Part shown: piece after piece, positions 1 to 7,600 of the stretch
Numbering within the stretch: the stretch's first letter is position 1
Layout of the letters: every line of letters begins with the position of its first letter
NCBI GenBank assembly: GCA_020438525.1
Contig: JAGQUL010000096.1
Location: 3,694 to 20,385 of the forward strand
Direction of reading: 5' to 3'
From: Thermoleophilia bacterium
GTDB lineage: Bacteria; Actinomycetota; Thermoleophilia; Gaiellales; SKUG01
DNA length: 16,692 nt
Made by a program: the position numbers and the translations under genes
Notes under the pieces: generated by a model
The model's database searches: none
Told to the model about the DNA's origin: nothing
Seen by the model: only the letters and a program-made list of their open reading frames with translations

Positions 1-1
1 G

Positions 2-385
2 GTGTATCCGGAGGGCGAGGCTGCACAGACGATCGAGCTGAAGGGCCTGCCCTCGCTCGGCATCTTCCAGGCCAAGGTCGAGCTCGAGAGCGAACCCACC
101 GGCAAGCAGACCACCACGCTGCCCCGGTTCGCGCTGATTCCCAAGTGGTTCCTGCTGGCGGCGGGCGCGTTCCTGATCTACTGGCTCTACCGGCTCGTGC
201 GCTGGCAGCTGCGCCGGCGTGCCGAGTGGCGCCAGTACCTCGAAGACGAAAACGACGACGGCGCCGGTGCCGGCGGCATCGACGGCCCCGACGGTGATCC
301 CTACGCGTACGGCGCGGGCACGGGGGCCGAGACCGAGATCGACGACGAGGATTGGGACGTCGACGACACCACCACCCGCGTGTAA
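2..385 (+). CDS. C-terminal part of a membrane-anchored envelope protein (5' partial)
   Basis: Only the last 127 or so codons are visible. The GTG at position 2 is probably an internal valine, because the reading frame is open from the window edge. The visible part begins with a beta-rich extracellular-looking segment (about residues 1-40). One membrane helix follows (about residues 49-66, FLLAAGAFLIYWLYRL), then an Arg-rich stop-transfer stretch (RWQLRRRAEWR). The tail is very acidic and Gly-rich, ending DDTTTRV. This is the layout of a type I membrane protein with an outside Ig-like domain, a single helix and a cytoplasmic tail. The C-terminal layout resembles DUF916/WxL-interacting-type proteins, but I cannot assign a family from this fragment. 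Its TAA stop (383-385) lies inside the left arm of the first palindromic repeat unit. A functional link with the cytochrome c genes downstream is not shown. Confidence 0.6.
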   Translation: MYPEGEAAQTIELKGLPSLGIFQAKVELESEPTGKQTTTLPRFALIPKWFLLAAGAFLIYWLYRLVRWQLRRRAEWRQYLEDENDDGAGAGGIDGPDGDPYAYGAGTGAETEIDDEDWDVDDTTTRV

Positions 386-649
386 CGAAGCTCCGGCATC
401 GCCCGACTTTCGTTACGTGCACCCCGTGCGAGCCGCGCTCGATCAGGCACACACGTAACGAAGTGCGGCCATGCGCCCGCTTTCGTTACGTGCCCCTCGT
501 GCGAGCCGCGCTCGATCAGGCACGCACGTAACGAAGTGCGGCCATGCGCCCGCTTTCGTTACGTGCACCTCGTGCGAGCCGTGCTCGATCAGGCACGCAC
601 GTAACGAAGTGCGGCCATACGCCCACTTTCGTTACGTGCACCTCGTGCG
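379..649. repeat. Four tandem 73-bp units, each with an inverted repeat
   Basis: The units start at about 379, 452, 525 and 598, an exact 73-base period. Units 2 and 3 differ at only two positions; unit 1 is more diverged, and unit 4 ends early at about 649. Each unit carries the inverted repeat CACGTAACGAA / TTCGTTACGTG (arms 452-462/482-492, 525-535/555-565, 598-608/628-638; shorter arms 382-389/409-416 in unit 1). The spacer of each complete unit holds a second small hairpin (GAGC-CGC-GCTC inside GTGC...GCAC). The array fills nearly the whole gap between the envelope gene and the thioredoxin gene, and no T-run follows any stem. It could be a regulator-binding array, a REP-like element or a structured RNA; no function can be assigned. 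Confidence 0.9.
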
Positions 650-684
650 CCGGGCGCCTGCCGCGCGACGGGTGACGCAGCGAG

Positions 685-690
685 TACCAT
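685..690 (+). promoter_or_regulatory. Likely -10 element for a leaderless tlpA/ccmH transcript
   Basis: TACCAT fits the TANNNT pattern of actinobacterial -10 boxes. It ends 7 bases before the ATG at 698, which would place the transcript start at the start codon. No clear -35 box is seen upstream. The same arrangement occurs before the genes starting at 4300 (minus) and 11129 (plus). Confidence 0.45.
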
Positions 691-697
691 GCCCCGC

Positions 698-1369
698 ATG
701 GACACCGCCGGCACCGCACTGCCCGATGCAACGCCTGAGAGTTCCCGCGCGCGCGAGGGCGCACCGATGCCCCCCGGATCGCGCTGGGCGAACCTTGCCT
801 GGATCGTCTCGAGCGTCGTGCTCGTCGTGCTGGTCGTGGCGATCTGGATGCGCGTGAGCGACGGCCGCGCGAGCGCCGACCTCACGAACGCGATCATCAA
901 GGGCGACCGGCCCGCAGCGCCTGCGCTCCCGACCGACCCGGTCTCCAGCGGCACGGGCCTGCCCGACTGGTACCGCGCGAGCGGCGACCACCAGGCGGCG
1001 GGCGACGACAACCAGGTCCTGGTCGTGAACTGGTGGGCCTCGTGGTGCGGACCGTGCAAGGACGAGGCCCCGGTGCTCGAGGACGTCGCCAAGGACTACG
1101 ACGGACGCGTCGTGGTGGTCGGCCTGAACGCCGGCGCCGAGGACCTGCGCAGCGACGCGCGCGAGTTCGCGAAGGAGCACGAGATCACGTTCCCGCTCGT
1201 TCGCGGCGATCGCAACGACAAGTCCGCATGGGGCGTGACCGGCTACCCGGAGACGTTCGTGGTGGGCACCGACGGGCACATCTCCAGCTACGTGAACGGT
1301 CCGGTCGACTCGCGCACGCTGCGTGCGATGCTCGACGACGAGCTCGACCAGGATCGCGGCGGCGCATGA
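698..1369 (+). CDS. TlpA/ResA-like membrane-anchored thiol-disulfide oxidoreductase
   Basis: This is a 223-residue membrane-tethered thioredoxin-fold protein, expected to reduce disulfides outside the membrane, most likely the haem-binding Cys pair of apocytochrome c. A hydrophilic N-terminus precedes one membrane helix (about 33-51, LAWIVSSVVLVVLVVAIWM). The thioredoxin domain (about 100-220) has the active site WASWCGPC with Cys117/Cys120 and the cis-proline loop GYPETF (Pro184), both typical of ResA/TlpA/CcmG. I chose ATG 698 because a -10-like TACCAT lies 7 bases upstream, suggesting a leaderless message. ATG 689 (three residues longer) and ATG 767 (with GAGGG at 755-759, 7-base spacing, still keeping the helix) are alternatives. 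The stop overlaps the next start as ATGA, so it is co-translated with the CcmH-like gene, supporting a role in cytochrome c maturation. The family assignment is firm; the substrate is inferred from context. Confidence 0.88.
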   Translation: MDTAGTALPDATPESSRAREGAPMPPGSRWANLAWIVSSVVLVVLVVAIWMRVSDGRASADLTNAIIKGDRPAAPALPTDPVSSGTGLPDWYRASGDHQAAGDDNQVLVVNWWASWCGPCKDEAPVLEDVAKDYDGRVVVVGLNAGAEDLRSDAREFAKEHEITFPLVRGDRNDKSAWGVTGYPETFVVGTDGHISSYVNGPVDSRTLRAMLDDELDQDRGGA

Positions 1370-1881
1370 CGCGCACGCGGATCGATCGGGTGGCCCGCGC
1401 GTGGGCGATCGCCAGCTTCGTGGCGTGGTTCGTGCTGCTCGCGATCGCGCTGGGCAGCACCAGCAACGTCGCACGGGCCGAGACCACCGACTCCGACCAG
1501 GCGGCTGCCACCCCGGCGCCGGTCGTCGAGCATCGTCGCGACTCCGAGCAGACGAGCGTGGACGCGGTCGCGCCGACGGTGATGTGCCCGTCGTGCGACA
1601 AGACGCTCGACGAGAGCGACAGCCCCGCCGCCGAGCGCATGCGCGCATGGATCGCCGCTGCGGTGGCACAGGGATGGACCGCCGACGAGATCCGTGACGG
1701 CCTCGTCGCGGAGTACGACGGCGACGAGTCGATCCTCGCCGCGCCCCGCGCGCGCGACGGCATCGGCATCGGCGCGTGGCTCGCCCCCATCGTGATCATC
1801 CTCGCGATGGTCCTCGTCGGCGTGGTGCTGCCGCGTCGCTGGCGCCGCTCGCGCGCCGCCGCGAACGACGACGCACGCTGA
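1366..1881 (+). CDS. ccmH: CcmH-like cytochrome c maturation thiol oxidoreductase
   Basis: This 171-residue protein starts at ATG 1366, overlapping the preceding stop by 4 bases (ATGA). It has an N-terminal signal or anchor helix (about 12-30, ending near VARA), then a CcmH domain with the redox motif CPSC (Cys74/Cys77). The conserved helical stretch follows, with ADEIRDGLVAEYDGD in place of the usual '.eeI...lv..YGd'. A C-terminal membrane helix (about 137-155, GAWLAPIVIILAMVLVGVV) and a basic cytoplasmic end complete it. In system I cytochrome c maturation CcmH handles reduction and ligation of apocytochrome c with CcmF and CcmG. The usual family motif is LRCPxCQ; here it reads VMCPSCDK, keeping both cysteines. 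CcmF and the other Ccm genes are not visible in the window. The gene ends 16 bases from the convergent gene; that gap contains the 10-base palindrome GCACCGGTGC (1886-1895). Confidence 0.85.
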   Translation: MTRTRIDRVARAWAIASFVAWFVLLAIALGSTSNVARAETTDSDQAAATPAPVVEHRRDSEQTSVDAVAPTVMCPSCDKTLDESDSPAAERMRAWIAAAVAQGWTADEIRDGLVAEYDGDESILAAPRARDGIGIGAWLAPIVIILAMVLVGVVLPRRWRRSRAAANDDAR

Positions 1882-1897
1882 CCGCGCACCGGTGCCG

Positions 1898-4300
1898 CTA
1901 CTCGGCGGCGCCGAAGATCATCCGGTCGGTCATCCACTCCACCGGGGCTCGGTCGTCGGTCATGACCTTGCCGGGATCGGGGTCGACCTCGACCATGCCG
2001 TCGGCGAAGTCCTCGAACAGCCACTGCATGCGGTGGCGCTCGTCGGACATCTCGGGGTCGTGCGGCAGGTCTCCCGGCGCGAACGTCTGCACGTCGTGGT
2101 CGAGGTACACCGGCGAATCGCCCGTCGCAAGGTCGCTCGAACGGATCCGCTCGCGCAGCTCGCCGATCGTCACGCCGGGCTCGTCGACCGCCACGATCAC
2201 CTCGTTGTAGTCCTCCGCGCGGTAGCGCGCCACGAACGGGAACACGCTGCGCATCGTTGCTGCCACGGCCTCGTTGATGCGCTGGTCATCGGGCGTCGAG
2301 CCGACGTTGATCGAGAGCACTCCCCCGTCGGTGAGGTGCGACTTCGCCAGCTCGAAGAACTCGCGCGTGGTGAGGTAGAACGGGATGTACGGCTGTCGGT
2401 ACGCGTCGACGTGGATCACGTCCCACTGCCCGCGGCTGCGGCGCAGGAACGGGCGCCCGTCGGAGGCGTTCACCGTCCCGGTCAGGTCGAAGTACTTCCG
2501 CCCCACGGCCGTGACCTCCGGGTCGAGCTCGACGCTCGTCATCACCGTCGACGGGCGCAGCACGTCGAACGCCCGCTTGGTCGTCCCCGCTGCGCTGCCG
2601 ATCACGAGCATGCTTCGCGTGTTGTTGACCGATTCGGTGATCGGCGCGCTGCACGACACCCCGGTGTGTGAGCAGTCGATCGGACCCTCGGCGACCCGGC
2701 GCAGCGCCGGCACGACCAGGAAGTGGTCCCAGATGCCGCCGGTGAGCACGGTGTCGGGATCCCAGATCGAGTGCACGGCCCAGCCCTCGTTGAGCTGGAG
2801 CAGGTGGCGGCCGTCGCGGTCCTGCACGGTCTGGATGAACTGGTAGCGGCTCTCGCGCTCGTCGAGCACCCTCGCGTCGTCGAGCGGCTTGACCAGCCCG
2901 GTCGGCGCAAGCAGCAGCAGGGCGACGACGACCAGCGATGCCGGCGCGAGCAGCGTCGATCGGCGACCGACCTTCGGCAGTCGACGGACCCACACCACCG
3001 TGGCGGCGAGTGCGAGCGCTCCTGCGAACACGAGCATCGTGTGTCGCGTGCCGATCGCGGGGATCAGCCAGAGCACGCTCGTGAACGTGCCCACGAGCGC
3101 GCCGGTGGTGCTGAGCGCGTAGAGCCGGCCCGCGGTGCGGCCCGAGCGTGACACGTCCGGCACGGCGAGGCGCAGCACCCACGGCGGCACCATGCCGAGC
3201 AGCGTGACGGGCACCACGAGCAGCGCCATGGTGCCGAGGAACGTGCCCACGACGGTGCCCACGGCCACGTCCTCGATGCCGCCGGTCGACAGCCGCATCA
3301 CGGGGCTTGCGAGGAACGGCAGCACCGCCACGGCGGTTGCCGCAAGCGACAGCAGCACGACGAGCGCACCGAGCGTCGGCCAGCGGTCGGCGCAGCGCCC
3401 GCCGATCCGCGAGCCGAGCGCGATCGATCCCATGACCGTGGCGATGATCACCGCCCACACGGCGTGGCTCGCACCGAAGAACGGCGCGACGAGGCGGGCG
3501 ATCGACATCTCGGTCGCCATCATCGCCATGCCCTCCACGAGCACGATCGCGCCCGCGAGCAGGAACGGGATCGCGCCATGTGGCACGCCCGGTGGCGCGG
3601 TGTGGGGCTGGTCGTCGTCGCCGATCTCCTCCACGGCGCCGAGCAGCTCGGACGCCCCCGGCTCGACCCGCGCGGCGGGCGCCAGTGCGCGGGTCGACCA
3701 TGCCAGTGCCGCAGCGATGGCAAGCAGTGCGGCGATGCCCCAGATCGTGTCGCGGGTGCCGATCCACTGGACGAGCACGAGCGCGGTGAGCAGCGTGCCG
3801 ACGATCGAGCCGACCGTGCTGAGCGCGTACAGGCTGCCGGCGGTGCGGCCGGCGTGGTCGACGTGCGGGATTGCCATCCGGATCGTGTAGGGCGGGGTGA
3901 TGCCGAGCAGGATCGCGGGTGCGAGTGCCAGCAGCGAGTAGGCGATCGCCGCGTCGGCAAGGTCGGTCCACGCGGGGCTCGAGGACGTGACGAGCAGGTG
4001 GTCGAGCACGGGTTGCGCGACGAGCGGGATCGCAGCCACGAGCGCGGCTGCGGCGGCGAGGGTCGCGGCAAGCGTGCGGCCGTCGGCTCGATTGTCGGCG
4101 AGGCGTCCCCCGATCGTGTAGCCGAGCGCCATGGCGAGCAGCGACAGTCCGATGATCGTGGCCCAGACGATCGACGACGCACCCATCGCCGGAGCAAGCA
4201 GGCGCACCGCGGCCATCTGCAGCGCCATCGTGGCAGTGCCGCTGGCGAGCACCACCACGCGCAGGCGGCGTGGCGTCGGGGCAGCAGCGGGATCCAGCAT
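1898..4300 (-). CDS. Membrane protein with duplicated transporter-like module fused to aminopropyltransferase-like domain
   Basis: This 800-residue protein has three parts. Residues about 14-205 and 245-440 are two homologous multi-helix membrane modules. Matching blocks include LLAPAMGASSIVWA (34-47) with LVAPFFGASHAVWA (270-283), and GRTAGSLYALST (151-162) with GRTAGRLYALST (387-398). Residues about 480-705 form a spermidine synthase/Rossmann methyltransferase-like domain: nucleotide loop VIGSAAGTT (566-574), acidic ELDP (591-594), and VDAYRQPYIPFYLTTREFF (631-649). The family is usually annotated 'fused MFS/spermidine synthase', normally with one membrane module. The Gly-rich loop and the DxxD active-site pair of true spermidine synthases are altered, so aminopropyl transfer is doubtful. 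Cys543 and Cys550 lie in an insertion before the Rossmann part. The ATG at 4300 has no Shine-Dalgarno sequence but has a TAGCCT hexamer 6 bases upstream, suggesting a leaderless start. Substrate and function are unknown. Confidence 0.82.
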   Translation of the reverse strand: MLDPAAAPTPRRLRVVVLASGTATMALQMAAVRLLAPAMGASSIVWATIIGLSLLAMALGYTIGGRLADNRADGRTLAATLAAAAALVAAIPLVAQPVLDHLLVTSSSPAWTDLADAAIAYSLLALAPAILLGITPPYTIRMAIPHVDHAGRTAGSLYALSTVGSIVGTLLTALVLVQWIGTRDTIWGIAALLAIAAALAWSTRALAPAARVEPGASELLGAVEEIGDDDQPHTAPPGVPHGAIPFLLAGAIVLVEGMAMMATEMSIARLVAPFFGASHAVWAVIIATVMGSIALGSRIGGRCADRWPTLGALVVLLSLAATAVAVLPFLASPVMRLSTGGIEDVAVGTVVGTFLGTMALLVVPVTLLGMVPPWVLRLAVPDVSRSGRTAGRLYALSTTGALVGTFTSVLWLIPAIGTRHTMLVFAGALALAATVVWVRRLPKVGRRSTLLAPASLVVVALLLLAPTGLVKPLDDARVLDERESRYQFIQTVQDRDGRHLLQLNEGWAVHSIWDPDTVLTGGIWDHFLVVPALRRVAEGPIDCSHTGVSCSAPITESVNNTRSMLVIGSAAGTTKRAFDVLRPSTVMTSVELDPEVTAVGRKYFDLTGTVNASDGRPFLRRSRGQWDVIHVDAYRQPYIPFYLTTREFFELAKSHLTDGGVLSINVGSTPDDQRINEAVAATMRSVFPFVARYRAEDYNEVIVAVDEPGVTIGELRERIRSSDLATGDSPVYLDHDVQTFAPGDLPHDPEMSDERHRMQWLFEDFADGMVEVDPDPGKVMTDDRAPVEWMTDRMIFGAAE

Positions 4301-4306
4301 GGGTGC

Positions 4307-4312
4307 AGGCTA
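4307..4312 (-). promoter_or_regulatory. Likely -10 element for leaderless transcript of the fused membrane gene
   Basis: On the minus strand this reads TAGCCT, a TANNNT hexamer ending 6 bases before the ATG at 4300. No ribosome binding site lies between them. A -35 match about 17 bases further upstream is poor. Confidence 0.4.
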
Positions 4313-4448
4313 TCGGAGGAGTCGGCGGGGCGAACGATGCAGCAGTTCCCGGATGGCATCTGGGAGGAGACGAACGCTCGTCGACGTCCCCGACAGGAGT
4401 GGAACGCCCGGCGCGGGTCGCTGTGATCAGGCGGGAAGGTCCCACGCC

Positions 4449-4648
4449 GAGCGCGAGGGCAGCCGTACTCTGCCTCACGGTCCTGAGGACGTGTGCGGTG
4501 CGAGGCCAAGGAGCGCGAGGGAAGCCGTACTCTGCCTCACGGCCCTGAGGGCGTGTGCGTGGCGAGGGCAAGGAGCGCGAGCGAAGCAAGCCTCCTCGGC
4601 TTGCGAGCGAGCAGCGACGCAGCCATTCGCCACGCACACGTCCTCAGG
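4449..4648. repeat. Second repeat family: two 62-bp tandem copies, a third partial copy and an inverted arm
   Basis: Copies begin at 4449, 4511 and 4573 (period 62), each starting GAGCGCGAG. The first two share nearly all positions, including CCGTACTCTGCCTCACGG. The third diverges after about 12 bases. An inverted copy of the CCTGAGGACGTGTGCG segment (4482-4497 and, slightly changed, 4544-4559) lies at 4633-4648. The region sits in the 343-base gap between the phosphatase stop and the fused membrane gene start. The remainder of the gap (4313-4448) holds nothing I recognise. It is unrelated in sequence to the 73-bp array at 379-649 but likewise overlaps a stop codon. Confidence 0.85.
4544..4648 (-). 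terminator. Large hairpin overlapping the phosphatase stop codon, possible terminator or processing element
   Basis: The 22-base arms 4544-4565 and 4627-4648 pair with a single mismatch. The enclosed loop holds an inner hairpin with 7-base arms GCAAGCC/GGCTTGC (4586-4592/4598-4604). On the minus strand the outer arm begins right at the phosphatase stop (TGA, 4646-4644). There is no U-run after the stem, so intrinsic termination is uncertain; mRNA 3'-end stabilisation is an equal possibility. Confidence 0.4.
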
Positions 4649-7600
4649 GGATGTGGCGGACGACGACGATGGCGACATCGTCGTTGAGGCCGTGCTCTGC
4701 GTAGGCGTGGCAGTCCTCGTAGATGGAGTAGGCGATCTGGCCGGCGCCGGCGCCGGCCTCCTCCATGATCCGGCGCTCGAGCCGGAACTGGCCGTAGAGG
4801 CGGCCTTCGCGGCGGGCCTCGACCACGCCGTCGGTGTAGACGACGAGCGCGGCCCCGGGTGGGAAGGCGTACTCCTTCTGCTCGTAGTCCTGGTCCTGCA
4901 GGATGCCGAGCGCGAGGCCTTCCATGCCGATCGAGGTGATCTTGGGGTCGTGCTCGTCGACGATGGTTCCGTCGGCGAGCTCGGTGCCGCCCGGGAACAG
5001 CAGCTTCGGCTCGGGGTGGCCGGCGTTGCCGCAGGTGAAGGTGCCGCGTACCGGGTCGATCACCGCGTAGAAGAGCGTGACGAACTTGCCGGGGCTGATC
5101 TCGTCGCAGACCACGTCGTTGACGTAGCGCAGGAAGCTCGCCGGGTCTGGGTGCTCGCGCGCAAGCGATCGGAACGCGTACTTGGTCATGGCCGTGTCGG
5201 CTGCTGCCTGCACGCCCTTGCCGGTCACGTCGCCGAGCGCCATGGCGAGCCGGCCGTCCTCGAGCTCGAGGAAGTCGTAGAAGTCGCCACCGATCTGCGG
5301 GGCGTCGCCGCCGACCACCGCGCTGCGGTAGATCACGCCGTAGTCGATCTCGGGAACGTCGGGCAGGCGGCGCGGCAGCAGGCTCTCCTGGATGATCTCC
5401 GCGAAGCTCTTCTGCTGCTGGTACAGGCGCGCGTTGTCGAGCGCGAGCGCTGCCTGGTCGGTCACGCTGGTGGCGACATCGACCTTGTCGTAGGTGAGCG
5501 CGTGCGTGGGATCGATCGCGAGCATCACGAGCGTGCCCATCACGTCTTCGGTCGCCGATCCGGGGCGCATCATCGGCAGCACCGCGAGCGTCGATCCGCG
5601 CTGCAGGAACGGGCGCAGGCGGCGCAGCAGCTCGCTTCGTGACCACTCCTCGTCGTCGGGGTCGGTCACGAGCACGGCTCGGCGCGACTGCATCACCTCG
5701 ACGGTGATCGGATCCTCGCGGGATTCCGGTGGCGCGACCATCCGCTCGAGCGCCCCGGCGAGCTCCGGATAGCCGGCGTGGAACGCGCGCAGCAGCATGT
5801 GTTCGCCACGATCGTCGAGCGTACGGATCCAGACCGCGTCGACGTCGAGGCGGTCGGCCATCGCCTCTGCTGCGGCGGCGAGCGTCTCCTCGAACGACAG
5901 GGAGTTCGCGAACGCTCGCGAGACCTCGTGCAGCGCCCGGACCTGGCGCGCGTTCTCGCGCTCCACGTCGAGCAGCTGCTGCGTGCGGTCGCGGAGCATC
6001 CGCTCCCGCTCGAAGGTGCGCGAGTTGAGCAGCGCCGCGCCGACCTGCCGGCCGAACGATCCGAGCATCCCGGTGCGGCCGGTGGTCGCCTCGTCGATGA
6101 AGTCGTCGGGCAGGCCGTCGACGAAGGTGAGCAGCACCAGCCCGAGCGTCTGCTCGTGGCCGGTCAGCGGCACGATCGCAACCGCGTGGTCGGCGAGCCC
6201 CTCGCTCGTCGCGATCTCGCGCAGTCGCTCGCCGAGCCGCTCGTCGCTGCCGGCTCGCTCGACCGCGACGACCGCCGCGCGCTCGTCACCGGTCGCATCC
6301 GGTACCCAGCCACGCGTGCCTTCGAGCCCTTCCACGACTGCCGGCGGCAGGTCGAGCACGCCGCGACAGGCGAGCGCGCCGTCGTCGTCGACGAGGAACA
6401 CCGCGGCGCCGCGTGCGCGGTACAGGTCGGGAAGCTGGTCGATGATCGTGTCCACGACGTGCTGCTCGCCGAGCCGCTCGTGGCAGGTGGTCACGACCTG
6501 CTGCAGCGATCGCACGCGGTCGAGCTGCACCTGCTGCGCGGCTGCCTGGCCGGCGCTGTAGAGCGCCTCCTGGATGCGCGATGCCACGTCCACCGCGAGC
6601 CGCTGCTCCTCCACGCCGAGCGAGCGCCCCTCGATGACCTGCATCTCCACGCCGATCCGAACGTCGCCGTAGCCGTTGAAGGTGATCGCTGCGACGTGCG
6701 GCGTGCGGCTCGTGTCGAGCTCGAGCTGCAACGGGCGCTCGAACGCGCCGAGCAGTGCGGTGCTCGCGCTCGCAGCGGGACCGTCGCCGGAGTCGAAGCT
6801 GCCTGCGGCCGCCACCAGCGACACGGCCTCGTTGCGGTCACGGCGCCACACGCGCACGCCCTGTCCGGCGAACATCTCGTGGTACAGCCGTGGCAGGAAT
6901 CGCAGCGTTCGATCGGTGCGAACGCCCGCGACGAGCGCCTCGCCGAGCAGGCGCACCGCGCTGCGTGCGGCGTCGATCGCGCGCGCCGTCTGCTGCTGGG
7001 AGACGTGCCGGTCCACGACATGCTGGGCGTGCGCGGTCGCGATCCGGATGCACGCTCGGTCGACGTCGTCGAAGGGGCGTGCGGTGGTGCGCACGACGTA
7101 GATCACGGCCTGGCGGCCGTAGCGCGAATCGATCGGGAACGACGCCACCGTGCGCGCGGAGAGCTCGCGCAGGATCCGCTGCCCCTGCTTCGACCAGGTC
7201 GCGGGTGGCTCGTCGAGTCCGACGAGCTCGTGCTCGCCCATCCCGATCTCCGAGTGATCCAGGTCGGGGCGCATCGCCATCAACGGGTGCTGTCGGCCGC
7301 TGCTGCCCATCTCCACGTCGGCGCCACCACGCATGCCGGCCTCGCGAAGTCGCTGACCGATCGCCTTGCGCGAGGTGCTGCCGTCGCCGCGCTCGTCGAC
7401 GAGCTGGGTGCGCGTGCCGACTGCGTCGGCGACCGCGTCGCCGTGGCTGCTCACCACCGCTCGGGTCTCGAGGTAGCGACCGGCCGCGTCGCGCACGCGG
7501 ATCACGGCGCTGTCGCTGTCGGTCGCCCGCGCGACGATGCGCGCGAGCGCCTCGAGCTGGTTGGTCACGTCCGAGTCGTCGGCGTGTGCGACCTCGGCGA

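Noticed and set aside
379..649. CRISPR array
   Set aside because: The spacers are as conserved as the dyads, the unit is 73 bases, and no cas genes are present, so it is a simple tandem repeat.
471..857. Coding region through the 73-bp repeat array
   Set aside because: The protein is just translated repeat units with no start context, running out of frame into the thioredoxin gene.
1886..1895. GCACCGGTGC palindrome as a terminator between convergent genes
   Set aside because: It is only 10 bases with no loop and no T-run, too short to support termination.
2286..4637. 783-codon minus-strand frame overlapping the fused membrane gene
   Set aside because: Translation is Arg/His/Pro-rich and lacks membrane segments or motifs, while the frame 1898-4300 has both.
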